A stretch of DNA of 64,000 bases from Phoronis australis (GCA_002633005.1 NMRA01000013.1:1612185-1676184), one strand, 5' to 3'; shown: positions 34,965 to 49,120, counted from the stretch's first letter. Made by a program: numbers and translations. Notes: a model not told the origin generated them from the letters alone.

Positions 34965-36980
34965 GAAAATGCTGGAAAATATCGCACTGAATATAATCCA
35001 TACAAGAATTCAGAACGGTGTCTACAAACTACTCCGTCTAGTGACAAGGCGAATAGCGTCATGTCGCCGTTACATGGAAAATGTTTTTTGGTACTGCGCG
35101 TAACGTCAGGTGACGTACTGTTTAGGGGTGATTGAAATTTTTACATATGTTGCCAGACTTTACAGGAGAGGCTGTGCTGATAGGTAAATTTGCCAATTTT
35201 AAAGAACACTAAAGAAAATGGCGATGTTTAAAATTTCATTTTTTCATCTTTTATGAAAGGAATATGCCTGGTAAACACCAAATTACGGCTTTCTGGACAG
35301 TGTTCAGGTTTTGTACAAGCTAACATCATACAATGTTTTGAAAACTGTCTGCCATTCACAACAATTACATTCCCTTGAATAATGAGAAAAGTGTAATGTT
35401 AGCGATTATTTTGATTGAAATTAGTGAGATTTTGCCTTAACAGTTTTGCAATTCTACTTGAACACTCTAAATAGCAGTACTTTACTACTGGTTTTATGGA
35501 AAAATTTCTCTTGCTCAGGTATCTGCAGTTCATACTCACTAGGTCTTTGTAATAAGTCACTTTGTAATAAGTCACTCTGTAATAAGTCAATTGTAATAAG
35601 TCACTTTTCACTGTTTATTTTTAACACTTCCATGCACTTTTTAGTTATTGTTTGAGATTACTTTTTATTTTATAGTTTAAGATAAGTTAGTTTTATTTTA
35701 TTTTATCTGATATTTTAGCATTACTTTATATGATTAACTGTTCTATGATGTATTCTTGTATTTATTGCCAGTTTGTCTACTATTTCCTTATATATGATTC
35801 ACAATTTGTTCTCATAGACATAATAATAGGCATGTGTCGCTTGAAATGTTGTTCACGCCCTGCTTTGTAATAGGCACATGTTCCTTTTTGTATTGTAAGG
35901 CACTTGATTTTTATGACGTATAGTTTTATTGATTTGAGCGGCAATGGTGGTCACACTTTTGATTTATTGCCCCATGAATTGTAAACAATGGCAGTTTTGG
36001 TTTTCCCAGTGCAAGTTATATGCTGTCGAGATACAGAAATAATGGCGTTACTATGAACTCAATTCATTAGTCAAGTGATTAGTTGTAATGTCATTTAATT
36101 TAGGGTTTAATAATAACACAAAAGGGAAATGAACCAGGGAAATTATTTCAATGATTCAAAAGATTGCTACCAGATAAAGACAAAGATGTTAGAATGTGTA
36201 TCCCTTACAGTTGCTGTGAAGAATTAAGTTGGGCGTGCACCCAAAATTGTACATCTTTACATGTTTCAATTGGACCTTTGGTGCCATTTAATACAAATAC
36301 ATTCTTCAGGCAGTAAAATTCAGGATTCGGTGACATTTACAAAAATATTTGATAAACTCATTACTCCAATTACCTATCTGAAATTTGCAGATAAAGGTTT
36401 TCTGATAGATAAAAAATGGGCAAGTGTCTTGTGTAGCCTTGAAGTGTACTGTGGATAGCTGATTACAGTCTGGCTGGAGACTGTAGGACATAGAAATTTA
36501 GAAATAAACTCAATGCTTTAGAAAGTAAAAGTTAATGATACTGTTAAAGTAGTGTGTGTTACCATAAACAGGTGTTGAAACACATTTTTATGATTGTTGT
36601 GTTACTGAAAAAATGGATTCTGGAAAATAACAATGTTCACTGAGATTTAAGTATAGGTCATCTGATGTGACTAATATATGGCATATGTAAAGAATAATAA
36701 TTCTTACTTATAGATATCAATGCACTGGTTTGTAACAACACAATTATATTAGTGTTAAAAAGCCAAAACACTGATCCAGAAAAACGTTTACTTACACCAA
36801 TTAAAAAAATCAAGCAACTGGGAAATACAATTAAAGACATCAATGTGAACATGACACATTGAAGGGAAATTAAATCATTGTCAAAGGGATTTCAGTCATT
36901 AATTTAAATATTAATCTATGTAAGTTTCACATTTAGGTGACTGTATTGGAAAAACTAATTCTTTGGCCCCACTTTCGTTT
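34965..36980. other. Gene-free AT-rich stretch
   Basis: Only a 15-bp tandem repeat (35545-35603) and simple AT-rich sequence are seen. No convincing coding exon. Confidence 0.5.
35545..35603. repeat. 15-bp tandem repeat, four units
   Basis: CTTTGTAATAAGTCA is repeated at 35545, 35560 and 35575 (one change); a fourth unit, 1 bp shorter, begins at 35590. Confidence 0.9.
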
Positions 36981-37340
36981 GCACATTTATGTAGGAGCCT
37001 AGAAATATGTTGAAATTTGAGTGACTTTGTACCATCGTATCTCAGGAATGGCTGGTCGGATTCATATGCAATTTTTAGATGCTGTGCTTTATGCATTGTT
37101 CTTCAAAATGCGGTTATGTATTGATTTTAAAATGTACCACTTGTCCAATTGAGGGACTATTAAAATAAGATTTGTGATCCTCATGAAAAACTGAAGTTGC
37201 ATGAAATGAAAATGAATGGCTACGGGAACTGAGTTTTTGAGATCTCATCTTGAATATTTCTCATATTTTGAGATCTCATCTTGAATATTTCCCATATTTT
37301 GAGATCTTATCTTGAATATTTCTCATATTTTGTACCAGGT
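36980..37340 (+). repeat. Family B copy with an internal 31-bp tandem repeat
   Basis: Shares cgtatctcaggaatggctgg, then tgctttatgcattgttcttc, with the 58280 and 16500 copies. Its tail TGAGATCTCATCTTGAATAT is expanded into three 31-bp units at 37238, 37269 and 37300, ending 37330. Confidence 0.65.
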
Positions 37341-40300
37341 ATCAGATGGGGGCATCTAAGGTGCTAGCCAAATGACCTTGGCCTCATTTTCAAGGTCATC
37401 ACAAGAAAAGTTGAAAAGACATGAGAACATGCACTATGTTATATTATAGCTCACTTTTGAAAGAAAATTTTCTCATCTGAAGAATTTGGGAATTGTAATT
37501 AAGTTGTCATTTTCAAACATATTGGAAACAAAGTGTTGCAAAAGTAATCATTTGGCTAATCTTTATATAAAAATCAGTACCACATAAAATTATTCTGAAA
37601 TGAAAAAATGTCCTATTAAAGAAAGGCATGTTTTTCTCAAACAAAAAACTGGAAGTAGGCATTAAGCTATGGACTTTTCAGTGTGTCTGAAAAGTGATGA
37701 AACTCGATATCTTCAATTTTTCTGTTCGGTTCTGATTCTCTATTTATACAAATTTTGCAGACAAAGAAACTTCACACAGGTGTTTCTCGGCTATTACCAA
37801 GACAATGCATTAACTTTTAACACCATGCAAGTTTTGGCTCCAAAGGGGTTCTTGCTGAGAATTGTTGTTACCTGTTGGGGCTTGCCGTTACAGTTATACA
37901 GGTATGCAGGCAGACCATGAATATTTTTTGTTGGACAAGTGTCAATTATTATCTCATTAGCATACCTGTTGATAGATATTGCTTCTACTGATGCGGGCAT
38001 ACGAGGTGTGCTGCTTGCCTGCCACACTAGGCAGGTGACAAACCCATCGGTCTTTTATGGAATTTATTGGATAATTAATTTCAATGCCGTTATTATGACC
38101 TACTGATGCATTGATAAGAATAATAAGAAATCAGGAAGTACTCAGATTTAGATACTGAAATTGGGATTTTTAAAAAATGTTTTGTATTTTAGAAATTAGA
38201 AAAGTGTGTTGGTGGAGATTTGTCACTAAACTGACGGGTATCAAAGATTTTTGAAGACTTCAATGTTATTAGTGTTATTGTTTAAGTTACTGGGCTCGAG
38301 TTTGGAGAAAGAGGTGGTTAAATTTCAAATTAAACTATTTTTTGTATGATATACAATGAAACCAGTCCTGATCTCTGATCTAGATGCAAAAAATCCTCTA
38401 TGCCATATGTCCTTGTGTTTTCTTACAATAATCACTGATCAGGTTTTCCGGGGATCCAGTTAAAGTTTTCTGCAAATATTGTTAACGAATGCAAGGGCAC
38501 TCGGCTTTGGGGATTTTTTGAACTCTGATCAAAGATCATGATTTGTTTTGATGTATAAAATTTGAAAAAAATAGTGTTAGCTGCCTTATTCTCCAAACTC
38601 TGACCCTCAGAGCAAATTGACTGCCGTGGTTTACACACTAGCGTGCCGGCAGTTTTTCTACATGGATTACCAAGCATTTTACTTGGATGACTCACTTTTG
38701 ACATAGATTACACATTTTCGCCACGCTCAAAGCGTGTAATGCGTGTAAAATTTTCACCTGGGTAAGGAGTTCTATCAGTCAAGATGCTTTAGCTTTATAT
38801 GATAAAAGATTGGTATAAATTCATGTCTGCAATGCCGTAATTCATCTGATGATAACAGGTACTTTTTTGAAACCGCTAAAATACTGAACATTCACAGTTG
38901 CATCATTTTGCTAATGAAATAAATTCAAATACAGTTTAATTGTGAATAATCGCATAACTTGAAAATTGACAATGAGTTATACGGTGGCTTTTTTATTAAA
39001 GGCAAGATATACTTAATCTTTCACTTTGATTGTCACGAATGTCCTTATTTGATTTATTGTCCTCACAAGTCACTGGTTTATTATTACCATGATCTTAGAA
39101 AATTTTGGTAGCTGCTCAGAATTATGCCTTTGTCGGTCATATATTATTGGCACACATCAGTTGTCTTGTTATGTCCTGGTTTAGAGACTAAGCTAGTGCT
39201 GTATGTTGCCGGACTCGGTCTTCTGCTACGACCCCTCTGTGAATAGCTTCCGTGTTCATGTTGTACAATTTTTGATGCACCTCACCATTAAGTCACACCA
39301 TGTGCGTTGGTGTGCATTCGATTGCTGATGCCCCGCAGGATATCTAATGCTCAAATAAATGCTATGATTCGGGTATACTTTTTGCGTGTATTTCCGAAAA
39401 TTTAGTTCTATTCCCATTTTAGAAAGGTAATTCATAGATTGATTAGTCTTTGGATAACCGCTTCTATGATTTGCCTGGCATTCTTGAATTTTCTGCAGAT
39501 TTCAGGGCCTGTGAACAATCTCTTTCTGGATTGTTCTGTAATACTGTACTGCACTCTACGATTATCTTATTACTTTTCGTAATAATAATTATTGCAATGT
39601 TACGAATTAGTATCACATACTATAAAGGGTTATTGATGAATTACTTATGGGCTAATGGATTATTAACAGTGAAAACAAGATAAGGTATTAATTTGCAATA
39701 TGTCAAAACTGTTAAATGAATGGGATATTTACATCAACAATGTAGCTTTTCAATTAAATCCTTATATGATTAATATTAATTCTATGTCGGCTAGTGTGCG
39801 GCTTGTGTTTACCTGAGGTATCTCACGCAGTACAATGACTGCGGCACATGGCCACTCTCATCTATAGGTGAATTATCACGGTATGATACCCTTTGCATCT
39901 TTACTGGTAATTGTGCAAGCATCAAGAAATCCCTGTTATTGGACAATGTGCCCTGTTCTTGTTCAACATAAGAAATGAGGGTGGTGATGTGCCTTGCTGA
40001 AATCAAGGTTAGCTGCCAACAGCCTATCCTTTTCTGGTTAACATCCAATTAAAATAGTTAAATTCTGTCCTGTAATACCGAATGGATTTTATTTTTTCTT
40101 TTTCTTATGCCCACTTCTCTTTTACTGTTAAATTAAAATAATCACCTGTTGAATTGCTCATTAATGTTATGAGCTTCATATTTTTGCAGTGATGCGTGAT
40201 GCTTCAGTGGTATCGGATTAAACAATCAGCCTGGATTGAAATATTTGTTTGAGATTGTAAAAACAGATTTTGCCTAGGATGGGGGAATTTAAGGAAAGGC

Positions 40301-41300
40301 ATGCTTAGTTGAGCATCATTTAATGAAATATGCTGTAGACGAAATTTGTGAAATTGATACCAAATGCTAGAGGCATGTTTAATAAAGAAAACTAATTGAA
40401 GTAATCACATTTTTGTCTTGGTTAATGTTTCAGTTATCTGTATTTTGTCATCAAACAAAAGATATTAATTTTGCTGTTAGTGTACTATCTTAAAAATTTT
40501 ATCAGTCTTTATTTAATACAGTTCACAATGAATTTGAACTGGAAAAGAAAACTACTTCACGATTTTTACTGAAATTTATTGACATTTAAAATGACTACAA
40601 TCCAAGATGCACACTTTTTATTTAGAGCTGTTACTATGGTTCTGAAATTTAGTTCAATTTGCTCTTTACACAGGTAAGAAGTGAGACCTGTCCAGGGCTT
40701 GTAAAGCTGACATTTCCTTATGTCTTGAGACAGGCTGACCATTTGTGATTGTCATGTCATCGTTCAAATGTAATTGAGACTGTTCCATTGAGTATTATGG
40801 TTCATCTTGTTCACAGGAACTGAACTTCAGGTTGTACCTCTTTCTATAGCAAGTGTTATGTAATCGATGCCATGCACATGGATAGTGAAAACTGCTGCCT
40901 AGTTCGTGATTTTAGTCGCTAGTCGTCGGTGCTGATGCTTTCAGATTCATCCCAGGTGGCGCCTCAGTGTGCCATTGCTTCCAGAGACACTTGACGACAG
41001 CGACACCTACAAAGATAATTTTTGCAACTGACTTGTTCACAGGAGTTAAAATAGTAATAACCTCTCACTATACTGCCAGTCACAGAGAGTTATAACCACG
41101 CTTACTGTTAAAACTTTTGAAACTGGTTTTAAAATGTTCAAATGTTCATAATAAAAAAATAATATTGCAGGTGGTCTAGTACACGTACCACACGTCCATA
41201 GGCTGCGCATGTGGACCCATTGCACTGATCATCTGAAACCATTTTTTGTGCTTTATATAGTTAAAACTGAGCTGAGAAGCTAGAAACCTGACTCAAGGTT
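37341..41300. other. Gene-free stretch
   Basis: No recognisable gene, RNA or mobile-element ends. A small hairpin (TTGCCTGCCACACTAGGCAGGT) lies near 38013. Confidence 0.4.
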
Positions 41301-41309
41301 CTACCAGTC

Positions 41310-41388
41310 ACAGTGACCCAGTGGGACTCGAACCCACAACCTCAAGTAAAGAAAGCGGACCCCTATCATACTAGGCCACACTGCCTCT
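41310..41388 (-). repeat. tRNA-derived SINE head
   Basis: On the minus strand GTGTGGCCTAGTATGATAGG (A box side) precedes GGTTGTGGGTTCGAGTCCC (B box). The arms are not well paired, so a functional tRNA is unlikely. Confidence 0.6.
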
Positions 41389-42030
41389 TCTAAAGTATTG
41401 GTACCTACAGTTACAAAAGTTGTTACTACTTTGGCGAGAATAGCATGGAATTATGTGTGCCAGCCTTCACTGTGAATTTATGCTGGGACATTTCTAAACC
41501 AGACTGTCGAAGATTTGAAATGAGATTAGCTTATGTTATGAAAGATATTCTCGTAAATCTGGCTATTTTGCAAAAGAAGGGGTTAAAGACTTGTTATATT
41601 TAATAGTATGTATTACAAATGATAAAAATTATGCTGTTCTATTGAATAGTTCATTAATACATTTATTTGTCCATGGTTAATATTTTCACTTTGGTTGTTG
41701 CATTCTAGCAGGGAGGCTAAATTGGGATCATGTATTGCATTTGGAGCGTATTACAAGTATTGTCAGGAGTAATATTGCAGCTGTGTTGTGTGTCCTACTG
41801 TGTTAGACAGGAATTTATTTCCAATTCTCACCAATTTGAGACAAAAATAATTACATATCTTGGTGAAATGAAATTTTGCCAAGAATGCTGCTCTGTTACG
41901 TATTTTTGTACGCATGCTACAAGTTTTTCCAATCGATATGAAATTTACACACAGCATGATCTTGTGAAAAACTCGAAGTTTATTGTTTTTTGAGCGAAAT
42001 CAAATGCAAGATGTCGCTGTTACATCTATT

Positions 42031-43466
42031 TTTATGTGCCCACATATTTATATGTGGACGCATTATGCCGTCATCTCCGTCCGTCCGTCTGGGCGGCGTG
42101 CTCTATCTCCAAAACTCTTTGACATACGTTCATGAAATTTGGCACATATGTTCCATTCAGGACGGCATGTGCGAACTTTCGGACGGATCCAACTACCGGT
42201 GTGCCCCCTAGTGGCAATTTTAATTTTTTTTCGCTTACCTTTGTATCTTCAAAAGTCCTGAACGGATTTTCATGAAATTTGGTATGTAGGCACCTATAAG
42301 TGAGATGACGCTATCCTTCCGTTTTCAGGTGGATTCGACATAGTTTGCGTCACCTAGTGGCCATTTTTAGTGTTTTCGAGTCTGTTTTTGTGCGTCCAAC
42401 CCTCTATCAACCAAACCGCTTAAAGGATGATTGTGAAAATTGGCATGTATATGCTTACTATGTAGAGGACGGTTGATGATGATTTTCCGACGATTTCGAC
42501 TACTGTGGCGCCTCCTAGTGGCAGTTTTTTTGTGCCTATGGCTGTATCTCCTAAACCTTTCACAGGAACTTTACGAAATTGTGTAAGTGTATTAACAATG
42601 GAAGATGACAACTTTTGGACGGATCCAACTACCGGTGTGCCCCCTAGTGGCAATTTTAGTTTTTTACGCTTACCTTTGTATCTTCAAAAGTCCTGAACGG
42701 ATTTTCATGAAATTTGTTATGTATGCACCTATTAGTGGGATGACGCTATCCTCCCGTTTTCAGATGGATTCGACATAGTTTGCGCCACCTAGTGGCCATT
42801 TTTACTGTTTTCGAGTCTGTATTTTTGGCGTCCACCCCTCTATTAACCAAACCGCTCAAAGGATGATTGTGAAAATTGGCATGTGTGTTCTTACTATGAA
42901 GAGGACGGTTGACGCTGAATTTCCTATGACTTTGATTACTGTGGCGCCTCCGATTGGCAGTTTTTTTTGCGCTCATGGCTTCATCTCCCAAACCATTGCA
43001 GGATCTTTACTAAATTTAGCAAGTGTATTTATGTGATGTTGACAACGGACGATGACGACTTTAGGATGATTCTGACTTCCGGTATGCCTCTAGTGGCAAT
43101 TTTAGTATTTTACATTGACCTCTGTATTTTCATAGGTCTTCAGGTGTATACTTTGTGTTACTTCGTGACTATGAAGGAAAAGTTCCAAGTTGAAATTTGT
43201 TTCTGGCATTCTAATGCTGTGCTAATCTCGTATCTGTGGTGCTTTAAGCAACTGATGTATAGGATGTGCTTGTATTATGAAGATCACTCACATTTTGCCC
43301 CTAGCCTATTGAGGAAACAATGACCATGCCTTTCCATTTTGCAAAGTACAACATACTACATATATGCCCTCTACTGGCCACTTTATGGTACCAATAAACA
43401 ACCCTAGAAGGATACCGTATACGGTGCAATTGTGAGCGCATTTCAACGCTCTGCGTTGCTCTTGTT
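42031..43466 (+). mobile_element. HINE-like element copy C
   Basis: It starts tttATGTGCCCACATAT with the self-complementary start (42034-42063), a CCGTCCGTCCGTCT-rich head and tandem modules, and ends gttgctcttgtt. Exact CTCF-consensus 14-mers lie at 42201-42214, 42637-42650 and 42782-42795. This is the best preserved short copy and a good type sequence for the family. Confidence 0.78.
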
Positions 43467-44779
43467 CAAAATTTTGCTTCTCTCTACAGTCCTTTGAGGG
43501 ATTCTTCTGAAATGTGGTATAGAGTAGATTTTGTCAAGTGCTTTCTGTTATGTGTCATCTGTGTCTCGCTATGACTTACCTTTTTCAAATTATCCAAGAT
43601 TTTCTGGTGTCTGTTACTTTGTTTAACCATTTTTCACTTTATGGTTGATGACCCCTATTCTAGGCTTCATTTTTTTGTACAATCGACATAATGTTGGAAA
43701 CCTCGTGCTTTTGGTTGAAATCGAATGCAGAATGGCCACTTTTTATTTTTCTATTTAACTAGCCGTAGCTCAGGCGTCCATTGATCTTTCTTAAATTTGG
43801 TATCTGAATAGATCTGGTCAAGTGCTATCTTAATCCTAGTGTGTTATCTGTTTCTGTCTTGTACTTAATACTAATCTTTAGTTATTTGAGATTTTCTGCC
43901 GACTGTTCTGTTGCAGCTTTCATGTCAATTAAACTACGGTAAAGTAGGACACAATTCTTGTCGCATTGAAAGATAAAATTTACGCAAACTGTGTGTCTTT
44001 ACCTTAATGAGCCATAATTGCTTTTAATTGAAATTGGATGTAAGGTGGTACTAATTAAGATCCATTTTTAAAATTTTTCTTTTGAGATCTACTCATGGGT
44101 GCTCACCTTTATGGATTTTTCGCTGCACTTTTTTCATTCACCTGAGCTACCGCACTAAGGCTCCTGGGAATTTCTGAAAATATGCCCACCTAAAATAGAG
44201 GCCCGGGGATGTATGTTTTGGAAATTTTATCCAAAAGTATACTCATGGGTGTATTTTCGGTAAGTGTTAGCATGTTTTAAAAATTTGATAGATTGTTTTA
44301 AAACCCATAAGTTTTGATGTAAAATTTTGTTTATTTGAATAATACGTAATGTTTTGGGAATCTCAATTTCATTCAAGTGACTTTTCATTTAACACTAAGT
44401 TATTTGGACACTTTGTTGGTAACATGCCATATTAGTACTGCATGATGAACAGTGTGTCTGCTGAATGCAAATACATAAATATGGTGTGGACAAGAGATGT
44501 ACCAGATCACACAATAAAAAGGACGCGTTTGCTTAAAAAAGCATGGCTTCGACCACGTTATGCTCACGAGGTTTTGAAGTACCTTATTCATTGCTGTTCA
44601 TATATCAACTCCTACAAACATAAATCAGTCAACTTATTTCATTGAGTTAAAATGATTTTTATCAGTACAAACCAACCATCGTTTTAAGGACTATCTACTT
44701 TTGCAGAAAAGTAGTGCTCACTTTTAGGTACTTTGAGAAAGTCTCGAGTGAATAATGAACTACGGTATAATCATTTGCT

Positions 44780-45240
44780 TTGAAACTGCATATCAAATTG
44801 TTTGGCAGTTTCCGAAAATATGTTCGGACATGTTTTCGGTTTCATATTCATACGTTTCTCTACACAACTCCTGATTGGACGCCCATATTTCCTTTGTTCT
44901 GTTCAACGTGGTCTCTCATTCAGCCACCTACCTCGTCATCTACAAGACCTACGTTCGTTCTCTTCATTTTTTCCCCACCCCCCATCCCGGGTGTCGGTTC
45001 CACTTTCTCTTTGCTCGTATACATTTCCTGTTAGGTTTTTTTCAAGTTTTGTTTTCATGTTCTGTACTTTTCCTTTAAGCCCTTCAGGCAGTTTTTTTTT
45101 TGTTTTGTTCCCTCTTGCAGGGCTATTCATTGTACACGCCTGTGGGCGTTTTTTGCATGCCCATCTTGCAGAGTCTTAGTTAGTTTTATCTATTACGTCA
45201 TAATAAATGACAATATTCTCAATCCTCCTCTTGTTTTACT
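44780..45240 (+). other. Pyrimidine-rich stretch of unknown nature
   Basis: Strongly C/T-rich on the plus strand (44860-45180), with overlapping open frames up to 125 codons. These encode hydrophobic, Phe/Ser/Pro-rich peptides typical of translated pyrimidine tracts. AATAAA lies near 45201. It could be a retroelement leader or UTR; I do not call a gene. Confidence 0.3.
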
Positions 45241-45427
45241 CTGCAACATAGCTCGTGGCGTACCCCGGGCAAAATAGATTACGATAAATAATATTTTTGA
45301 AAGACTGTTTTCCAAATATCCAGTCATGGGCTTATTTTTGGAAATTCCTGGCATGTTTCTTAATCTTTTTTGTCACATTTGATTCCACTGTGTGTCACTC
45401 TGTAGAGCAACTTCATCGTTCTCTTTT

Positions 45428-46427
45428 TATACGCCCACATATTTATATGTGGTCGCATATTGTCATCATCTTAATGTCTGGGCATGTGAGCATCTGCCAC
45501 CTGCTGTATCTCCAACCCCCTCACAAGATCTTGAGGAGATTTGGCAGATGTATTTTTATGAAGCTGACGACGGATAATAACGAATTTCGGACCTCTTCGA
45601 CTACCACTGTGCCCCCTTGTGGCACTTTTAGTTTTTTACGCTTACCTCTGTAGAGGTCCTCAACGTATTTTTATAAAATTTGGCAGTTTGGCATCTATTA
45701 TTGAGATGATGTCATCTCTCCGTTTTCGGACGTATTTGAGGTTCTTTGTACCACCTATTGGCCGTTTTTACTGTTTTACTGCTAAAAATTTAGCAAGTGT
45801 ATTTATATGAACTTGACAACAAACTACGACGACTTTCGGATGGACTGAACTACCACGTGTGTCCCCCTGTGTCAATTTTATTTTTTTTAACAGTCTGTAT
45901 CTTCAAAGGTCCTCAACAGATTTTCATAAAATTTGTCAGATAGGCATCTATTAGTGAGTTGATGCTATCCTTTGGTTTTCGGTTTGATTTGTGGTATTTT
46001 GCGCCACCTATTGGCCATTGTTACTGTTTTTGAGTCTTGTTCTTTGGTGTCTGCCTCTCTGTCAACCAAACCACTCTAAGGATGGTTGTGGAAATTGGCA
46101 TGTATGTTCCTAATGTGAAGAGGAAGTCTGATTATGATTTTCCGACGGCTTCATCTACCATGGCGCCTCCTTGTGGCAGTTTTGTTTTTTTGCGCCTATT
46201 TTTAGTGGCAATTTCATTTTTTCGTTTTTCTCGGATTCTCAAAAGTTTCTTGACAAATTTTTATGAAATTTGGTAAATAGCTTTGATGACACATACCAGT
46301 TTTGGAATGGATTCGACATATTTTGCGCACTCTAGTGGCCATATTTATGTTCCAAATGAACACCCTAGAAGCACTCGGTTTGTGGGGCATTCGTGGGCGC
46401 ATTTCAGTGCTCCTCGTTGCTCTTGTT
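45428..46427 (+). mobile_element. HINE-like element copy D (internally deleted, decayed)
   Basis: It starts tatACGCCCACATATTTATA and ends gttgctcttgttt, with GTGGGCGCAT 23 bp before the end. Most CCTAGTGGC cores have decayed (for example ACCTATTGGCC at 45758 and 46008), and modules are missing near 46200. Confidence 0.7.
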
Positions 46428-46650
46428 TCATATTTCAAGGCTATTGTGAAAGCCCACAATTTTTCAAAATGATTGTCTGTTAAAGTTTGAGTACAAAACT
46501 TGGAACATGGAAAAGCGTTTATTTGGTGCTGCACAAAATTCCTCTTGTCCACCAAATAATGTGTCCTAAATTGGTGCAATTTTAGTGCAATTGTCAATTT
46601 TTATTTTCCATTAAGCTTTTTCTAAGTCCCTATAATCTCCCCAACTTTCC

Positions 46651-47066
46651 AAGAATTGTACGATGACACTTGGCTTACCTCAAAATCCAACTGCTGCCTG
46701 CTGTTTTGGTAATTCGCCCTATTATGTTGCATACTCAGCAGATGGCAAAATTCTACAAAAGTTTTAGGTTGTATAAGTCACATTTCTTTTCCGATTTTCA
46801 AAGTTCAAAAACCTAACCGCATTTAGTTTTTACAAATTATTCGAATATCTTATTAAAAAGTTTCAAAACCAAAATTTAAAAATGCTATTGTCACCCCCAG
46901 TGTGTTTCTATGATGTGCCTGTTCTAGTGTTGATAACATGTGCAGCCTGAGGCAGTGTAATTAACTAATATCTTTGATTGTTTCGGCAGATTACGGGGCA
47001 TGCACACTAGTCCAGTTGGCCAATCTCAGCTCAGGTGAGGCTGTTGACATAGGATTCTTTTCATGG
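46651..47066 (+). repeat. Dispersed repeat family C, copy 1
   Basis: Shares gatgacacttggcttac, gttttaggttgt, gcagcctgaggcag and aggattcttttcatgg, in order, with 48685-49120. An inverted third copy is at 56081-56560. No open frame or recognisable termini. Confidence 0.75.
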
Positions 47067-47510
47067 AGTCCCTATGGAAGGAACAGGAAAGGGAAAATTG
47101 TTTTCAGTGATTAAGTGCAGAAAAACATAGAGGAGTCCCATGTTTTACCACATTTTGTGCCATTTTCTTTGACGTTAATTTTTCACTTTGTCTTGTTTTT
47201 ATTCTTTTCCCTTAATTTCTGCTCTCTTCTGAATTTTCTGCCTCCAACTTGCTGTTAATCGGTGCCATACTTCCATTTCCTGCAATTGAGGTTCTCAAAG
47301 GCAATGTCAGTTATGAATGGACCATTTTAGTGAAAATATTGCTATTGGTCAATTTGCTCAGGCAATGATCGGTCATCACAATGCCGTGCCAGCTCGGAGG
47401 AAATTCATGATGCAAATCAGAAATCAGAAATAAACCTTGATGTGACTGAAAATTGGTATGAACAACGAAAAAGTTAAAATGGATTCCCCAAGTATTCAAG
47501 CCTATACTCT

Positions 47511-47552
47511 TCCAGAAAAGGAAAATTTTAAAAAAAATTTTTCCTTTTCTGG
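47511..47552. repeat. Short perfect hairpin
   Basis: TCCAGAAAAGGAAAATTT and its inverted complement are separated by a short A-run. It is an AT-rich cruciform candidate with no terminator role, since this is eukaryotic DNA. Confidence 0.7.
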
Positions 47553-48684
47553 AAAAATGTAAGCATGCATTGTCACCGCCATGCTTCCAACAATTTAAGA
47601 ACCAAGATAGCAGTGCCTTCAAACATTATTTTGAATTGCTCCAACAAAAAGTGGAGTCTCAGCGAACAAAATACATTGCCAATGTTTTGATTCTACCTAA
47701 CTGTCCAATACACATCAGTTTCTCTTTCTGTGATTGTTATTTTGACTTCCTACGGACCAGAAATTTTGACCCAACTAATTTCTTCCTGGAAGTTTTGAAG
47801 CAAGGGAATGCTAGAGGATGGTACAATGTGCCCTGTTGTGGAACTTTGTTGTTGAACAATTATCCTACCATCATTATTTCTGTATGCATATCCAGGGGAA
47901 AGCCTTGCGTTTGGATGAAGCACAGTTTGGTGGCTAATTGATAATTACACAGTGGTTTGATGCTGCTTGTGCGGTGTCAGTTTGCAAGTTCATTGTCTAC
48001 ATTTGAACTCCCGCATACAATCTGGAAAGGGCAAAAATCAGTCTCCAGTTACTTTTGTATTTGCCAAACAAATTATATCTTCATAACATTGTTCCTGAGG
48101 GTCCCTTCCCCTTATTTATAATATTAGTGAAGTATCTTTTTGGTTTTTATTTTATAACCTGTTCCCGAGGCCAAATGTGACCTTTTAAAGCGAATCTTGT
48201 TCACAATTGGGAAAAGAAACCAGCTGTATAGATCACGAACAAGACTGAGATTGTCGAGGGAATTAGCTGATAAATAATGAAATCTAGTGTTATCAGTTGG
48301 GTAGTTTTTGAAAATTGTATTTTAAGTAATCCTCATCACCGACCGTTGTCAGCATTGCTGTTCTCGAATGCCTTCGACATATTTTCACTATCAACATTCA
48401 CTCCCCATTAATTCTTGCCAAGTGCAATGAGGGTTGAAATAGTTGGTGCAATGTGCTCTTGATAGGCTGTCCATTACAAAAACCTGCTGTTTGGTTTCAT
48501 CTCCAGAAACTAGTAACCAAATCGAGTCTGAATCAAAGTATCAATCTAGTCCATTGTGAAGCGGACTGATGCAGTGTTTTGTACGATATCACGACAGGCA
48601 GACCAATTATCTACCTCGGTTCAACGAATTACGGAAACCAACTGAATAACTTTCATCAGGGAATTGAAACTTATTGTAGGTGCG

Positions 48685-49120
48685 AAGAACTGTATGATGA
48701 CACTTGGCTTACTTCGAAATCCAACTTTGTTGGTGGTTTGGTAATTGGCCCAGTTGTGTTGCACACCCAACAAAATTAATGAAAAACACAATATGGCACG
48801 TTTTAGGTTGTAAAAGTCACATTTCTTGTCCGATTTTTAAAATTCAAGAACTCAATCATTTTATTTTTTACGATCTGTTCAAATGTTTTATTTAAAAACT
48901 TTTAAATTTTTGAAAATACCATTGCTGCCCCAGTGTATTCATTATGGGTATAATTATCTAAGGAACGATAAAACAGCAGCCTGAGGCAGGGTGACGTAAT
49001 TGCCTACAACTGCATGGTGTCTTTGATCTTTGCAGCAGATTCTGCGGTACGCAAACTGGCCAACCGCAGTTGCCCAATCTCGACCAGTGAGGGTGTCTGA
49101 ACGTAGGATTCTTTTCATGG
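48685..49120 (+). repeat. Dispersed repeat family C, copy 2
   Basis: Collinear with 46651-47066 over more than 400 bp, including gcagcctgaggcag and aggattcttttcatgg. Confidence 0.75.

Noticed and set aside
44802-45179. 125-codon open frame
   Set aside because: Translation of a pyrimidine-rich tract; low-complexity Phe/Ser/Pro composition and overlapping frames of similar length.
47311-47941. Opposing open frames of 103 and 123 codons
   Set aside because: No recognisable domain, and they overlap a hairpin and AT-rich sequence. Neither has supporting splice sites that I could see.
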